Shown: in pieces, positions 1-8,210 of the stretch | Position numbering within the stretch: position 1 is the stretch's first letter | How the letters are laid out: the number at the start of each line of letters is the position of its first letter | Origin: Niallia sp. Man26 | Lineage (GTDB): Bacteria; Bacillota; Bacilli; Bacillales; Cytobacillaceae | Length of the DNA: 64,000 nucleotides | Reading direction: 5' to 3' | Assembly: GCF_022049065.2 (NCBI RefSeq) | Contig: NZ_CP095743.1 | Location: 1,255,001 to 1,319,000, forward strand | Notes under the pieces: generated by a model | The model's database searches: none | Seen by the model: only the letters and a program-made list of their open reading frames with translations | What the model was told of the DNA's origin: nothing | Position numbers and translations under genes: made by a program

Positions 1-1046
1 TCATCAAGAATTCCGCGAATCATACCATTGTCTTCGCTGACAGGAATGAACGCTCCGCTCAAGCCGCCAACATAGGAGCTTGCCATTGCGCCACCTTTTT
101 TCACAGCATCGTTCATAAGTGCAAGTGCTGCAATCGTTCCGTGTGTACCGACACGTTCAAGACCGATTTCTTCCAATATATCAGCAACACTGTCATTAAT
201 AGCATTCGTCGGTGCTAAAGACAGGTCCATAATTCCAAATGGAACCCCTAGGCGTTCTGCTACCACTCGACCAATCAGCTCACCAGCACGGGTAATCTTG
301 AAAGTTGTCTTTTTAATAATGTCAGAAACCTCTCCTAAATCTGCATCAGGATATTTTCGCAATGCATTAAGCACAACACCAGGTCCGCTGACGCCAACAT
401 TAAGAACAACTTCTCCTTCACCAGCTCCATGGAAAGCACCAGCCATAAATGGATTGTCCTCAACAGGATTACAAAAGACAACTAGTTTTGCACATGCTAA
501 TCCGTTTTGGTCTTTCGTCCGTTCCGCTGCGTTTTTAATGATAATTCCCATTTGTTTCACAGCATCCATATTGATTCCAGTCCTTGTAGTAGCAACAGAG
601 ATAGATGAGCATACTCTTTCTGTTACAGCAAGCGCTTCAGGCAGTGCATCAAGCAGTGTTTGATCACCTTTTGTGATGCCTTTATGAACCAATGCAGAGT
701 AGCCGCCGATAAAGTCAACATTCAAGTCTTTTGCTGCTTTATCCAAAGTTTTTGCCAGCTCAATTGCTTGTTCTACTGTTGCATTTCCAAGAATTTCAGC
801 AATTGGAGTAATAGAAATCCGTTTGTTGATGATAGGGATCCCATATTCTTTTTCCGCTGCTTGGGCAACCTCTGTAAGCTTGCTTGCATAAGTAGTGATT
901 TTTTTATAAACAGCGCTGTTCATTTTATTGAAATCAGAGTCAGCACAATCATACAGGCTTATCCCCATTGTAACTGTACGGATGTCCAAATTCTCCATTT
1001 GGACCATATTGATGGTTTCCATCATTTCATTTAATGCAATTTTCAC
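1..1046 (-). CDS. PFL family protein, UPF0210 (DUF711), 3' part missing
   Basis: The first 348 codons read without a stop and run off the left edge; the family is about 450 residues, so roughly the last 100 are outside. The start is GTG at 1046, after an AGAAGG-type ribosome site, and the protein opens [20 protein letters not shown]. The UPF0210 family resembles pyruvate formate-lyase in fold, but no enzymatic reaction is established. Its start lies 17 bp after the ACT-domain gene, so the two form one minus-strand operon, a pairing widely conserved in Firmicutes. The glycine riboswitch upstream suggests a role tied to glycine or one-carbon metabolism; that is inference. Confidence 0.9.
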   Translation of the reverse strand, partial: MKIALNEMMETINMVQMENLDIRTVTMGISLYDCADSDFNKMNSAVYKKITTYASKLTEVAQAAEKEYGIPIINKRISITPIAEILGNATVEQAIELAKTLDKAAKDLNVDFIGGYSALVHKGITKGDQTLLDALPEALAVTERVCSSISVATTRTGINMDAVKQMGIIIKNAAERTKDQNGLACAKLVVFCNPVEDNPFMAGAFHGAGEGEVVLNVGVSGPGVVLNALRKYPDADLGEVSDIIKKTTFKITRAGELIGRVVAERLGVPFGIMDLSLAPTNAINDSVADILEEIGLERVGTHGTIAALALMNDAVKKGGAMASSYVGGLSGAFIPVSEDNGMIRGILD

Positions 1047-1063
1047 TTTTTTTCCCTTCTTTC

Positions 1064-1339
1064 TTAGACACGGTGCATGGATTGGAATATGTCTTCTAAT
1101 TGGATATTAATTTTTAAACCAAGCTGATTGCCCAATTCATCCAGCTGCTGGCGCAACTCATCGAGATTTTCTTTTTGAGTAATATCGACTATCATCATCA
1201 TCGTAAAAAAGTCCTGTAAAATCGTTTGGCTAATATCCAAAATGTTGACATTGTTTTCTGATATGATAGTAGTCACCTTGCTGATAATTCCTACTTGATC
1301 TTTACCTACTACACTTACAACTGCACGTCGTTGCTGCAT
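1064..1339 (-). CDS. ACT domain-containing protein (UPF0237)
   Basis: This 91-residue protein is a single ACT domain (residues about 4-80) opening [20 protein letters not shown]. The VGKDQVGII stretch is the usual ACT loop after the first strand. ACT domains bind small ligands, often amino acids, and regulate partner proteins. The ATG follows GAGGTGATATC, a good ribosome site. It is the first gene of the operon with the UPF0210 gene and the first gene after the glycine riboswitch and terminator. A plausible reading is that it senses an amino acid for its partner; the ligand is not known. Confidence 0.92.
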   Translation of the reverse strand: MQQRRAVVSVVGKDQVGIISKVTTIISENNVNILDISQTILQDFFTMMMIVDITQKENLDELRQQLDELGNQLGLKINIQLEDIFQSMHRV

Positions 1340-1516
1340 GATATCACCTCATTATAATGATGGTCTTTTGTTAAGAACGCCTTACAAAGTTTTAGTTGTT
1401 ACTGCATATTCTGCTGCTACCCCCTAAAATTATGTAAGCTTAAGGTAGTGGTTCTTATAAAAAAGACAATTACAATTTGTACACGTTAAAAGAGAGAAAA
1501 CGTTCCTTCCTAAAAC

Positions 1517-1546
1517 AAAAAAGAGATTGGAATTCCTCCAATCTCT
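1517..1546 (-). terminator. Riboswitch-associated intrinsic terminator
   Basis: A 9-bp stem AGAGATTGG/CCAATCTCT with a 7-nt loop is followed on the minus strand by six T. It lies between the glycine aptamer and the ACT gene. Its 5' arm contains GAGATTG, complementary to CAATCTC inside the aptamer (1610-1616), so the two structures could be mutually exclusive. Confidence 0.8.
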
Positions 1547-1559
1547 AGTCCAAAGAATA

Positions 1560-1702
1560 ACGAATACACTATAAAAGTATAGATCAGTTACTCTCCTGTC
1601 CTTTTACCTGAGATTGTGAATCCTTCGGTGCCTTGAAAAAGGTCTCTCCAGAAGCTGCTCCTGCCATAGTGTAATCCATGACATTCAACGCACGCTATTC
1701 GT
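1560..1702 (-). promoter_or_regulatory. Glycine riboswitch, single aptamer
   Basis: Read on the minus strand, the conserved gcvT-type core is present in order: GGAGAGACC, GGCACCGAAGG, ATCTCAGGTAAAAGGACAGG. Only one aptamer is seen. Two segments upstream, ACGAATA (1696-1702) and ACACTAT (1666-1672), pair with the single downstream segment ATAGTGTATTCGT (1560-1572), closing the element with a 13-bp helix interrupted by a 23-nt insert on one side. Glycine riboswitches control glycine cleavage or transport genes; here the element precedes ACT-UPF0210. Because the terminator arm can pair with the aptamer, glycine binding may favour termination, but this was not folded computationally. Confidence 0.88.
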
Positions 1703-1721
1703 ATATAAAATTATATTTGTG

Positions 1722-1750
1722 ATGTTATCAGTTTTTTTTGATTTGGTCAA
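1722..1750 (-). promoter_or_regulatory. Sigma-A promoter of the riboswitch transcript
   Basis: TTGACC (1745-1750) and TAACAT (1722-1727) on the minus strand are separated by exactly 17 bp, just upstream of the glycine aptamer. Confidence 0.7.
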
Positions 1751-1848
1751 CAACATTTCTTCCAGCAAGAATTACTGGCAAATAGGTTGACGCTGGATAA
1801 TTTTAAAAACTCCGCTCATGCTAACAATAGCAAGAAAGGAGGTGCACT

Positions 1849-1953
1849 ATGTCTAAGGCAAAACGAGAAGAAGAAAGAGAGTGGACTGTCCGTAAGCAGA
1901 AACAGAAGCCGCACGGAAAGGTCAAAACAAAAAAAGAGCTTGCTGAAGAGTAG
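1849..1953 (+). CDS. Small charged protein, probably DUF6254 family
   Basis: This 34-residue reading frame starts with ATG after a near-perfect AAAGGAGGTG ribosome site (6 bases between) and ends just before a strong terminator. The product is very basic and acidic by turns: it opens MSKAKREEEREWTVRKQKQK and ends KELAEE. It matches my recollection of the short Bacillaceae DUF6254 family with a conserved EWTVRK and PHGK core, but I cannot run a search. Function is unknown. A longer frame starting at 1787 overlaps it in another frame and has no ribosome site. Confidence 0.7.
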   Translation: MSKAKREEEREWTVRKQKQKPHGKVKTKKELAEE

Positions 1954-1979
1954 AAGCTACTTATACTTAGAGTAAATAA

Positions 1980-2010
1980 CAAGAAGCCGGCTATGCCGGC
2001 TTCTTGTTAT
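1980..2010. terminator. Bidirectional terminator between the small gene and ykvS
   Basis: An 11-bp stem AAGAAGCCGGC/GCCGGCTTCTT with a 3-nt loop is flanked by A-rich and T-rich sequence. It serves the plus-strand small gene and, at its right edge, the end of ykvS. Confidence 0.8.
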
Positions 2011-2180
2011 TTAATTATTTTATAATTTTTATGATTAACGACCGTACGTTGTTCCAGCTCAAGGTCGCGATAATTATCCATATATGTCAAATCTACTATT
2101 ACCGAATTCTCATTTACTTTTTCTACAATTCCTTGCAGGCCTCTAAATTCAATGATATTGCCAACCTCAGCTCTCTTCAT
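2007..2180 (-). CDS. ykvS: YkvS family protein (DUF2187)
   Basis: The 57-residue product opens MKRAEVGNIIEFRGLQGIVE and has the family ending TVVNHKNYKIIK, typical of DUF2187, a small beta-rich fold of unknown function conserved in Bacillaceae. I chose the ATG at 2180 because it follows AAGGAGAGAG by six bases; the longer upstream reading (from 2204) covers the ribosome site. In B. subtilis ykvS also lies upstream of the pts genes, so position supports the call. Confidence 0.85.
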   Translation of the reverse strand: MKRAEVGNIIEFRGLQGIVEKVNENSVIVDLTYMDNYRDLELEQRTVVNHKNYKIIK

Positions 2181-2228
2181 TTGTACTCTCTCCTTATACG
2201 CCAAATTTATATAATTCTGTATTTTTAG

Positions 2229-2619
2229 TTTGCACTAAAAAAACTTTCCCGTAAAGAAATATGGATATATGATGAACAAAGAAGGCATTTGTTTATATCC
2301 ATTTCGTGCAGTTTAAAATTAAACCGCTTACCTTTTGGGGTAATCCATTAATCGATGCAGTTAATCTAGGCTAACTTTTGCATCTTAGAAGTAGGATATT
2401 AGGCTTATGCACACGTTCAACAGCTTGGACAAAAGTTTATTCGTATGAATGAAGTTATTATAACATAGTTTTCAGTAATTGGTAATTATATGCACATTCA
2501 TATCTTATAGACATTGTATGCAAGGATGAACAAATTTGTTTCCAGCAATCATGTGTGATAATAATATTTATATGTGCATTGTTTAAAGAAATGATAGGTA
2601 ATAATGAAAAGGCAGGTAA
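2229..2619. other. Intergenic gap of about 390 bp
   Basis: AT-rich sequence between ykvS and the next plus-strand gene. I see only short frames without ribosome sites, no terminator with a T-run and no recognised RNA element. It must hold the ykvS promoter on the minus strand, but I could not pick convincing boxes. Confidence 0.5.
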
Positions 2620-2823
2620 TTGGATTATATGTTGCAGGAAGAAGTTATACATGTGTTAGAGCAATTAAAATCTGGAGAACTTAAGGAATATAAAGTAAGC
2701 AAAGCCGATTTTCTCGCTTTCCGTCTCGAACTCGTTAAGAGGGAGGATTTTAAGCATTACCGGGGAATTGCTCAAAGAGGCGGCGATGTTATTTATCAAT
2801 ACCTCGAAGAACCGAGAAGCTAG
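2620..2823 (+). CDS. Hypothetical small protein
   Basis: This frame encodes 67 residues with balanced charge and no membrane segment or cysteine. It contains the stretches EVIHVLEQLKSGELKEYKVS and FKHYRGIAQRGGDVIYQYLE. The annotated start is TTG, seven bases after AAAAGG; an ATG three codons later (2629) is the alternative. I do not recognise the family. Coding looks real from residue composition and the ribosome site. It stands alone, 450 bp before ptsH, with no clear operon partner. Confidence 0.65.
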   Translation: MDYMLQEEVIHVLEQLKSGELKEYKVSKADFLAFRLELVKREDFKHYRGIAQRGGDVIYQYLEEPRS

Positions 2824-3274
2824 TTGGTAGGAAAAGACTAGTTGTAGGTAATTGGTACGAGGTATGTGCGTACAAAGCTTTTTTATGTTTGTGCGATATT
2901 TTTCATTGTCTCATCGGAAAAGAAATGCTATCCTACTTTTGAGATGTCTTTTTTAAAAATAACTTAAATGCCTGATAATTATCATTAATTTACATTTTTT
3001 CTTATGCTTTTGGAAAAAACTATAATGGTCAAATAATATATATAAAAATGTTGATTTTACAGTAAACACAACAATCCAGCAAGTCTTGTACGCTTGATGG
3101 CTATTCGGACAAGTTTAAAATTTACATCTTTTATACTTTCAGTTTACAATAGTAGCTATTAAATTATATATTAGTTATGGATAAACAATTTTCTTGACTA
3201 TTATATAGGGTTGTTTAAGTTGAAAAGGCTTAATGCATCTTATTTATTATTTGAATGAAGGAGTTTGATTTTTA
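2824..3274. other. Upstream region of ptsH, about 450 bp
   Basis: AT-rich leader with no coding potential. In B. subtilis ptsH is preceded by ptsG; that gene is absent here, so ptsHI must have its own promoter in this gap. A TTGACT at about 3193 lacks a good partner box, and no cre site with the full consensus was found. Confidence 0.5.
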
Positions 3275-3541
3275 ATGGTAGAAAAACAATTTAAAGTTAT
3301 CGCAGATACAGGGATTCATGCCCGTCCAGCAACTCTTTTAGTACAAGCTGCAAGCAAGTTTGACTCTGAAATTAACTTAGAGTTCAAAGAAAAAAAGGTT
3401 AACCTTAAATCTATCATGGGTGTTATGTCTCTTGGAATCGGCCAAGGCGCTGACATTAAAATCATTGCAGAAGGCAGTGACGAAACAGAAGCTATTAACG
3501 GTTTAGAAGAAACATTGAAAAAGGAAGGACTTGCTGAATAA
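3275..3541 (+). CDS. ptsH: HPr phosphocarrier protein of the PTS
   Basis: The 88-residue product carries the two regulatory sites in the expected places: His15 in GIHARPA, which accepts phosphate from enzyme I and passes it to the sugar-specific IIA domains, and Ser46 in [11 protein letters not shown], phosphorylated by HPr kinase to make the CcpA corepressor. Length is exactly that of Firmicute HPr. The ATG follows AAGGAG. Its stop overlaps the ptsI start by one base (TAATG), so the two are translationally coupled. Both are cytoplasmic. Confidence 0.98.
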   Translation: MVEKQFKVIADTGIHARPATLLVQAASKFDSEINLEFKEKKVNLKSIMGVMSLGIGQGADIKIIAEGSDETEAINGLEETLKKEGLAE

Positions 3542-5259
3542 TGAGTTTTTTACAAGGAATTGCTGCCTCTAGTGGAATTGCCATTGCTAAAGCATATCGT
3601 TTAGTAGAACCGGATTTATCTTTTGAAAAGAAAACAGTAGAAGATGCTGCTGCTGAAATTAACCGTTTCCAAGCTGCTCTTTCTACTTCTAAGCAAGAGT
3701 TGGATGCTATTCGTGAAAAAGCGAACAAAGAATTAGGTGCTGATAAAGCAGCGATCTTTGAAGCGCATCTTTTAGTATTAAGCGATCCAGAATTAATCGC
3801 TCCAATTGAAGACAAAATCAACACAGAATCTGTAAATGCAGAAGTTGCTTTGAAAGAAACAACAGATATGTTTATCAACATGTTTGAATCAATGGATAAT
3901 GAGTACATGCAAGAGCGTGCTGCTGATATCCGTGACGTTACTAAAAGGGTTCTTTCTCACTTGCTAGGTGTACACTTGGCTAACCCAAGCATGATTTCAG
4001 AAGAGGTTGTAGTGGTAGCGGAGGACTTAACTCCATCTGATACAGCTCAGTTGAACCGTCAATTTGTTAAAGGCTTCACAACAGATATCGGCGGAAGAAC
4101 TTCTCACTCTGCTATCATGGCTCGTTCTTTGGAAATTCCTGCAGTAGTTGGAACGAAAAAAGCGACAGAAGAAATCTCAAACGGTGATTTAGTAATCGTT
4201 GACGGATTGAAAGGTGAAATCCATATCAATCCAACTCCAGAAGTAGTAGAAAGCTACAAAAAAATTGCTGCAGAATATGAAGAGCAAAAAGCTGAGTGGG
4301 CTAAGCTTGTTAACGAGCAAACTGTCAGCGCTGATGGTGTGCATGTAGAATTGGCTGCAAACATCGGTACTCCAAACGATTTAGAAGGTGTTACTTCTAA
4401 CGGTGGAGAAGCAGTAGGTCTATACAGAACAGAATTCCTTTACATGGGCAGAGATCAGCTTCCAACAGAAGATGAGCAGTTCGAATCTTACAAAGCTGTT
4501 CTTGAAGGAATGAAAGGTAAGCCGGTTGTTGTTCGTACATTGGACATTGGTGGAGACAAAGAGCTTCCATACCTTGAACTTCCTAAAGAAATGAATCCAT
4601 TCCTAGGATTCCGTGCAATTCGTCTATGTCTAGAAGAAACTGGAATCTTCCGTACGCAATTAAGAGCATTGCTTCGTGCAAGCTCATATGGAAACTTGAA
4701 AATCATGTTCCCAATGATTGCAACATTAAACGAATTCCGTGCTGCTAAAGCATTGCTTGAAGAAGAAAAAGCAAACTTGACTGCTGAAGGTGTAACAGTT
4801 GCTGATAAAATCGAGCTTGGAATTATGGTTGAGATTCCTTCAACAGCTGTATTGGCAGACCAATTTGCGAAAGAAGTTGATTTCTTCAGTATCGGTACAA
4901 ATGACTTGATCCAATACACAATGGCTGCTGACCGCATGAACGAAAGAGTTTCTTACCTGTATCAGCCTTACAACCCATCCATTCTACGTCTTGTTAAGAT
5001 GGTTATTGATGCTGCGCATAAAGAAGGCAAATGGGCTGGAATGTGCGGAGAGATGGCTGGAGACGAAACAGCAATTCCGTTATTGTTAGGTTTAGGATTG
5101 GATGAATTCTCTATGAGTGCGACATCTATCCTTAAAGCAAGATCACAAATTCTTAACCTGTCTAAAAAAGAAATGGAAGAGCTTGCTGAAAAAGCATTGC
5201 AAATGTCCACAACAGAAGAAGTTATGGAAGCAGTTAAAGCTGCAGCAAAACTTTCTTAA
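3541..5259 (+). CDS. ptsI: Phosphoenolpyruvate-protein phosphotransferase, enzyme I of the PTS
   Basis: This 572-residue protein takes phosphate from PEP onto His189 in GGRTSHS and gives it to HPr. The order is HPr-binding N-terminal domain, swivelling phosphohistidine domain, then the PEP-binding TIM barrel with [28 protein letters not shown] and GMCGEMAGD, the catalytic cysteine being in that last stretch. Length is normal. Codon use is strongly biased as expected of a highly expressed gene. It overlaps ptsH by one base. A terminator lies about 150 bp downstream. Confidence 0.98.
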   Translation: MSFLQGIAASSGIAIAKAYRLVEPDLSFEKKTVEDAAAEINRFQAALSTSKQELDAIREKANKELGADKAAIFEAHLLVLSDPELIAPIEDKINTESVNAEVALKETTDMFINMFESMDNEYMQERAADIRDVTKRVLSHLLGVHLANPSMISEEVVVVAEDLTPSDTAQLNRQFVKGFTTDIGGRTSHSAIMARSLEIPAVVGTKKATEEISNGDLVIVDGLKGEIHINPTPEVVESYKKIAAEYEEQKAEWAKLVNEQTVSADGVHVELAANIGTPNDLEGVTSNGGEAVGLYRTEFLYMGRDQLPTEDEQFESYKAVLEGMKGKPVVVRTLDIGGDKELPYLELPKEMNPFLGFRAIRLCLEETGIFRTQLRALLRASSYGNLKIMFPMIATLNEFRAAKALLEEEKANLTAEGVTVADKIELGIMVEIPSTAVLADQFAKEVDFFSIGTNDLIQYTMAADRMNERVSYLYQPYNPSILRLVKMVIDAAHKEGKWAGMCGEMAGDETAIPLLLGLGLDEFSMSATSILKARSQILNLSKKEMEELAEKALQMSTTEEVMEAVKAAAKLS

Positions 5260-5401
5260 TCAGGCAGAAAAAATAAATAAATTTTTTAATAAAAAAAGTG
5301 AGGATTCATGTTTAGAATTGCTTGCAGCGGGTAAAAATAAACTAAGCACAGGCACTTAAAGTTTTTTAAGTTTGCTAAGCTATTCTCATTTTCCCCTTAT
5401 T

Positions 5402-5432
5402 GACTGACTAGTAGCCTAGTCAGTCCTTTTTT
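5402..5432 (+). terminator. Terminator of ptsHI
   Basis: A perfect 10-bp stem GACTGACTAG/CTAGTCAGTC with a 4-base loop is followed by CTTTTTTT. Confidence 0.9.
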
Positions 5433-5523
5433 TGCTTCTTTTTCTCATGTCCTGTTAATGAATTATTTTAAGCCTGTATGGTATGATTGAGGAGCAAACG
5501 AAGAAATTGGGAGGGAGAATGGA

Positions 5524-6402
5524 ATGCTTTCTAAAGAAAATACGGTAATTGGATTTATCGGCATCGGTGTAATGGGAAAAAGCATGGCGCGCAATCTCAT
5601 GAAAAAAGGGTATTCTGTTGTGGTGTATAACCGCACGAAGGAAAAAGCAGCAGATTTGCTGCAGGAAGGCGCAGCTTGGGCTGCAAGTCCGAAAGAAGCA
5701 GCGGAAAAAGCTAATGTTATCATTACGATCGTTGGCTACCCTAAAGATGTGGAAGAAGTGTATTTAGGGGAGAATGGAATCATAACAAACGGCAAAGAAA
5801 ATACATATGTGATTGATATGACAACATCAACTCCAAGCTTGGCTAAAAAGCTTTTTGAAGAAGCTAAGAGCAAAAAGATGCATGCATTAGATGCACCTGT
5901 TTCTGGCGGCGATATTGGCGCTAGGGAGGCTAAGCTGTCGATAATGGTCGGAGGAGACAAGGAAGCCTTCCATGATATGCTGCCAATTTTCGAAATCTTG
6001 GGAACAAATATCGTTTACCAAGGTCCGGCAGGCTCTGGACAGCATACGAAGATGTGCAATCAGATTGCCATTGCTTCGAATATGATAGGAGTTTGTGAAG
6101 CGATTGTTTATGCTGAAAAAGCAGGCTTAAACCCGGAAAATGTTTTGAAAAGCATTTCGACAGGAGCAGCGGGCAGCTTTTCGTTGACTAACTTGGCTCC
6201 GAGAATGATTAAAGGAGACTTTGACCCAGGTTTTTATATTAAGCATTTTATTAAAGATATGAAAATTGCCATGGAAGAAGCAGAAAAAATGGGCATGGAA
6301 ACACCAGGCTTGACGCTGGCTGAAAGCTTGTACAGCAGACTGTCTGCTTTAGGTCAAGACGAGTTGGGCACACAGGCATTATATAAATACTGGCAGCAAT
6401 AA
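5524..6402 (+). CDS. ykwC: NAD(P)-dependent beta-hydroxyacid dehydrogenase, YkwC type
   Basis: The 292-residue enzyme belongs to the 3-hydroxyisobutyrate/tartronate semialdehyde dehydrogenase family. The N-terminal Rossmann motif GFIGIGVMGKSMARNLM, the substrate loop DAPVSGGDIGA and the catalytic lysine region GSGQHTKMCNQ are all intact. The true substrate cannot be read from sequence. The ATG follows GGGAGGGAG. It is a single-gene unit convergent with patA. In B. subtilis ykwC also lies between ptsI and patA. Confidence 0.9.
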   Translation: MLSKENTVIGFIGIGVMGKSMARNLMKKGYSVVVYNRTKEKAADLLQEGAAWAASPKEAAEKANVIITIVGYPKDVEEVYLGENGIITNGKENTYVIDMTTSTPSLAKKLFEEAKSKKMHALDAPVSGGDIGAREAKLSIMVGGDKEAFHDMLPIFEILGTNIVYQGPAGSGQHTKMCNQIAIASNMIGVCEAIVYAEKAGLNPENVLKSISTGAAGSFSLTNLAPRMIKGDFDPGFYIKHFIKDMKIAMEEAEKMGMETPGLTLAESLYSRLSALGQDELGTQALYKYWQQ

Positions 6403-6443
6403 AAAAAGGAACTCTCCTTAAGCACAGGAGAGTTCCTTTTTTT
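6403..6443. terminator. Bidirectional terminator between ykwC and patA
   Basis: A long stem AAAAAGGAACTCTCCT/AGGAGAGTTCCTTTTT with T-runs on both strands ends both converging genes. Confidence 0.93.
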
Positions 6444-6445
6444 GT

Positions 6446-7594
6446 TTAATGGGAGGCTAAATATGCTGCAAGTCTGTCACATGCCTCTTTTAATGTATCA
6501 AAAGAATAAGCGAAGGAAATGCGGAAATAGCCTTCTCCTAAAGCTGAAAAAGCGCTGCCTGGAACAACTGCTAAATTGGCCTTTTCCACTAAATCCAAGC
6601 AAAAGTCAAAGGAGCTTGTGCCTGCTACAGGTATCTTAATGAAAAAGTAAAAGGCGCCGTCAGGGTTTATCACTTCTAAGCCCATATCTGCCAGGCGGGA
6701 GTAAAGATAGTCCCGTCTTTTTTTATACTCCTCTTTCATTGCTAAACTGTCATTAATGCCGACAGTTAATGCCTGTAATGCTGCTCGCTGGGAAACAGAT
6801 GACGCGCATGTCACGTTGTATTGATGAACTTTCAATATTTGCTGGCAAATGCTTTCAGGAGCAAACAGAAAACCAATTCTCCAGCCTGTCATGCTGTGAG
6901 ATTTAGATAGACCATTAATCACAATCGTTTTTTCTCTTAAAAAACTGCCGATGGATATATGATCAGCATCAAAGAGTAGTTCGCTGTAGATTTCATCTGC
7001 CAGTACGAATATATCTTTGTCTTTAAGCAGTTCAGCTATAGCCAAAAGTTCCTGCTTGTTAAGGCTGACACCTGTCGGATTGCTTGGATACGGCAAAACG
7101 ATGCATCTAGTCTTATTTGTTATGTATGGTGCAATAAGCTCTGCAGTAAAGCGAAACCCATTGTCTTTAATATCCACATAAACTGGATTTGCCCCGCAAA
7201 GGCGAACTATCGGCTCATATCCAGGATAAACAGGTCCTGGAAGTATCACTTCGACACCTTCGTCTAATATGGTCCGGAAGGCTATATCGATTGCTTCACT
7301 TGCGCCTGCAGTTACAATAACCTCTGATTGGGGATTATAGTTTAAGCCGTATTTTTGGTTGACAAAGTTACTTGCTGCCTCTCTGAGTGAAAGATCTCCT
7401 GCATTATGAGTATATGTCGTAAAATCCTCATCAATTGCTTTTTTGGCAGCTTCTTTAATATGATCTGGTGTAGGAAAATCAGGCTGGCCGATTGTAAGGG
7501 AAAGCATGTCTTTTTTGCCTGCAACCATGTTGGAGAATTTACGAATTCCGGATATTTCAATATCCTTTACTTTTTTGTTTATCAAATATTCCAT
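6446..7594 (-). CDS. patA: N-acetyl-L,L-diaminopimelate aminotransferase (class I/II PLP enzyme)
   Basis: The product shows the fold type I aminotransferase landmarks: YPSNPTG, LADEIYSELL and the PLP lysine in GLSKSHSMTGWRIGF. By synteny with B. subtilis (ykwC-patA-cheV) it is PatA, which transaminates N-acetyl-2-amino-6-ketopimelate in the acetylase branch of lysine/diaminopimelate synthesis. Other steps of that branch, dapH and dapL, lie 12 kb away. I start it at ATG 7594 (382 residues): the preceding AAGGTGG is a ribosome site, so the longer GTG reading at 7603 is less likely. Specificity within aminotransferases is inferred from position. Confidence 0.88.
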   Translation of the reverse strand: MEYLINKKVKDIEISGIRKFSNMVAGKKDMLSLTIGQPDFPTPDHIKEAAKKAIDEDFTTYTHNAGDLSLREAASNFVNQKYGLNYNPQSEVIVTAGASEAIDIAFRTILDEGVEVILPGPVYPGYEPIVRLCGANPVYVDIKDNGFRFTAELIAPYITNKTRCIVLPYPSNPTGVSLNKQELLAIAELLKDKDIFVLADEIYSELLFDADHISIGSFLREKTIVINGLSKSHSMTGWRIGFLFAPESICQQILKVHQYNVTCASSVSQRAALQALTVGINDSLAMKEEYKKRRDYLYSRLADMGLEVINPDGAFYFFIKIPVAGTSSFDFCLDLVEKANLAVVPGSAFSALGEGYFRISFAYSFDTLKEACDRLAAYLASH

Positions 7595-7723
7595 GTTTTC
7601 CACCTTATTTTTTATTTTCTGCTTATTATTAGTATCATAACAAATCCGTGTTATCTTGAAAACATTAGCCTGACCATAAAAAAAGAAGCACTTTGAAAAA
7701 AGCGCTAAAGTTTATTGCAAAGA

Positions 7724-7891
7724 TTAATAACCGTAGTCCCAATCTATATCATTTTTGAGAAAAACGATGTCTCCATCCGCGGGCGTAAGAATGAAATTTA
7801 TTTCCTCTGTGACAGAAGTGTCTGCAATTTGTATATTTTCAACAATGATGATAGATGAATCAAGGTTAAAGAAAATGGCTGTACTATTCAT
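7724..7891 (-). CDS. Unrecognised 55-residue acidic protein
   Basis: The frame opens MNSTAIFFNLDSSIIIVENI and ends DIDWDYGY. It has ATG ten bases after a strong AAGGGGGG ribosome site. Composition is acidic, with alternating hydrophobic segments that look like a small beta protein; there are no cysteines and no membrane helix. It lies about 130 bp upstream of patA on the same strand, but a weak hairpin with a T-run (about 7680-7705) lies between, so co-transcription is uncertain. I do not recognise the family. Confidence 0.7.
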   Translation of the reverse strand: MNSTAIFFNLDSSIIIVENIQIADTSVTEEINFILTPADGDIVFLKNDIDWDYGY

Positions 7892-8210
7892 CGGTTTACT
7901 TCCCCCCTTATACGCTCCATCTTAAGTTACTGATGCCCTATACAATATCCTATTCGCAAAGGATATTTTCGATTAGATTTTAGCTCGAAATTCACAAAGT
8001 TGTGCTTTTTTAAAGCGTATGGCAGAACACTTAAAGTTTTACGATTACAGTTTATTTACATAAAAAGGGTTGTTTCCTTTAATTTCAGCAGATAAGATGG
8101 AAAAGGAGGAGGTTATTACCATAAATGTATGGATAATGGGGGTAATCTTCATTTCCTTTCATATAATGATAAAACAAGTTCTGTTTGATTGAAGGAGGTC
8201 AATTTATAGA
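7892..8210. other. Divergent intergenic region, about 320 bp
   Basis: It separates the 55-residue gene from the MFS gene and must carry promoters in both directions. A hairpin built on CCATA/TATGG with outer ATTACC/GGTAAT arms occurs at about 8115-8150, without a T-run. TATAAT occurs at 8162-8167 without a good -35. Confidence 0.4.

Noticed and set aside
298..1110. Plus-strand open frames over the UPF0210 gene
   Set aside because: They lie antisense to a gene with clear family motifs and have no ribosome sites or plausible composition.
4488..5210. Minus-strand frames inside ptsI
   Set aside because: Shadows of a strongly biased coding sequence; Ser/Ile-rich products without motifs.
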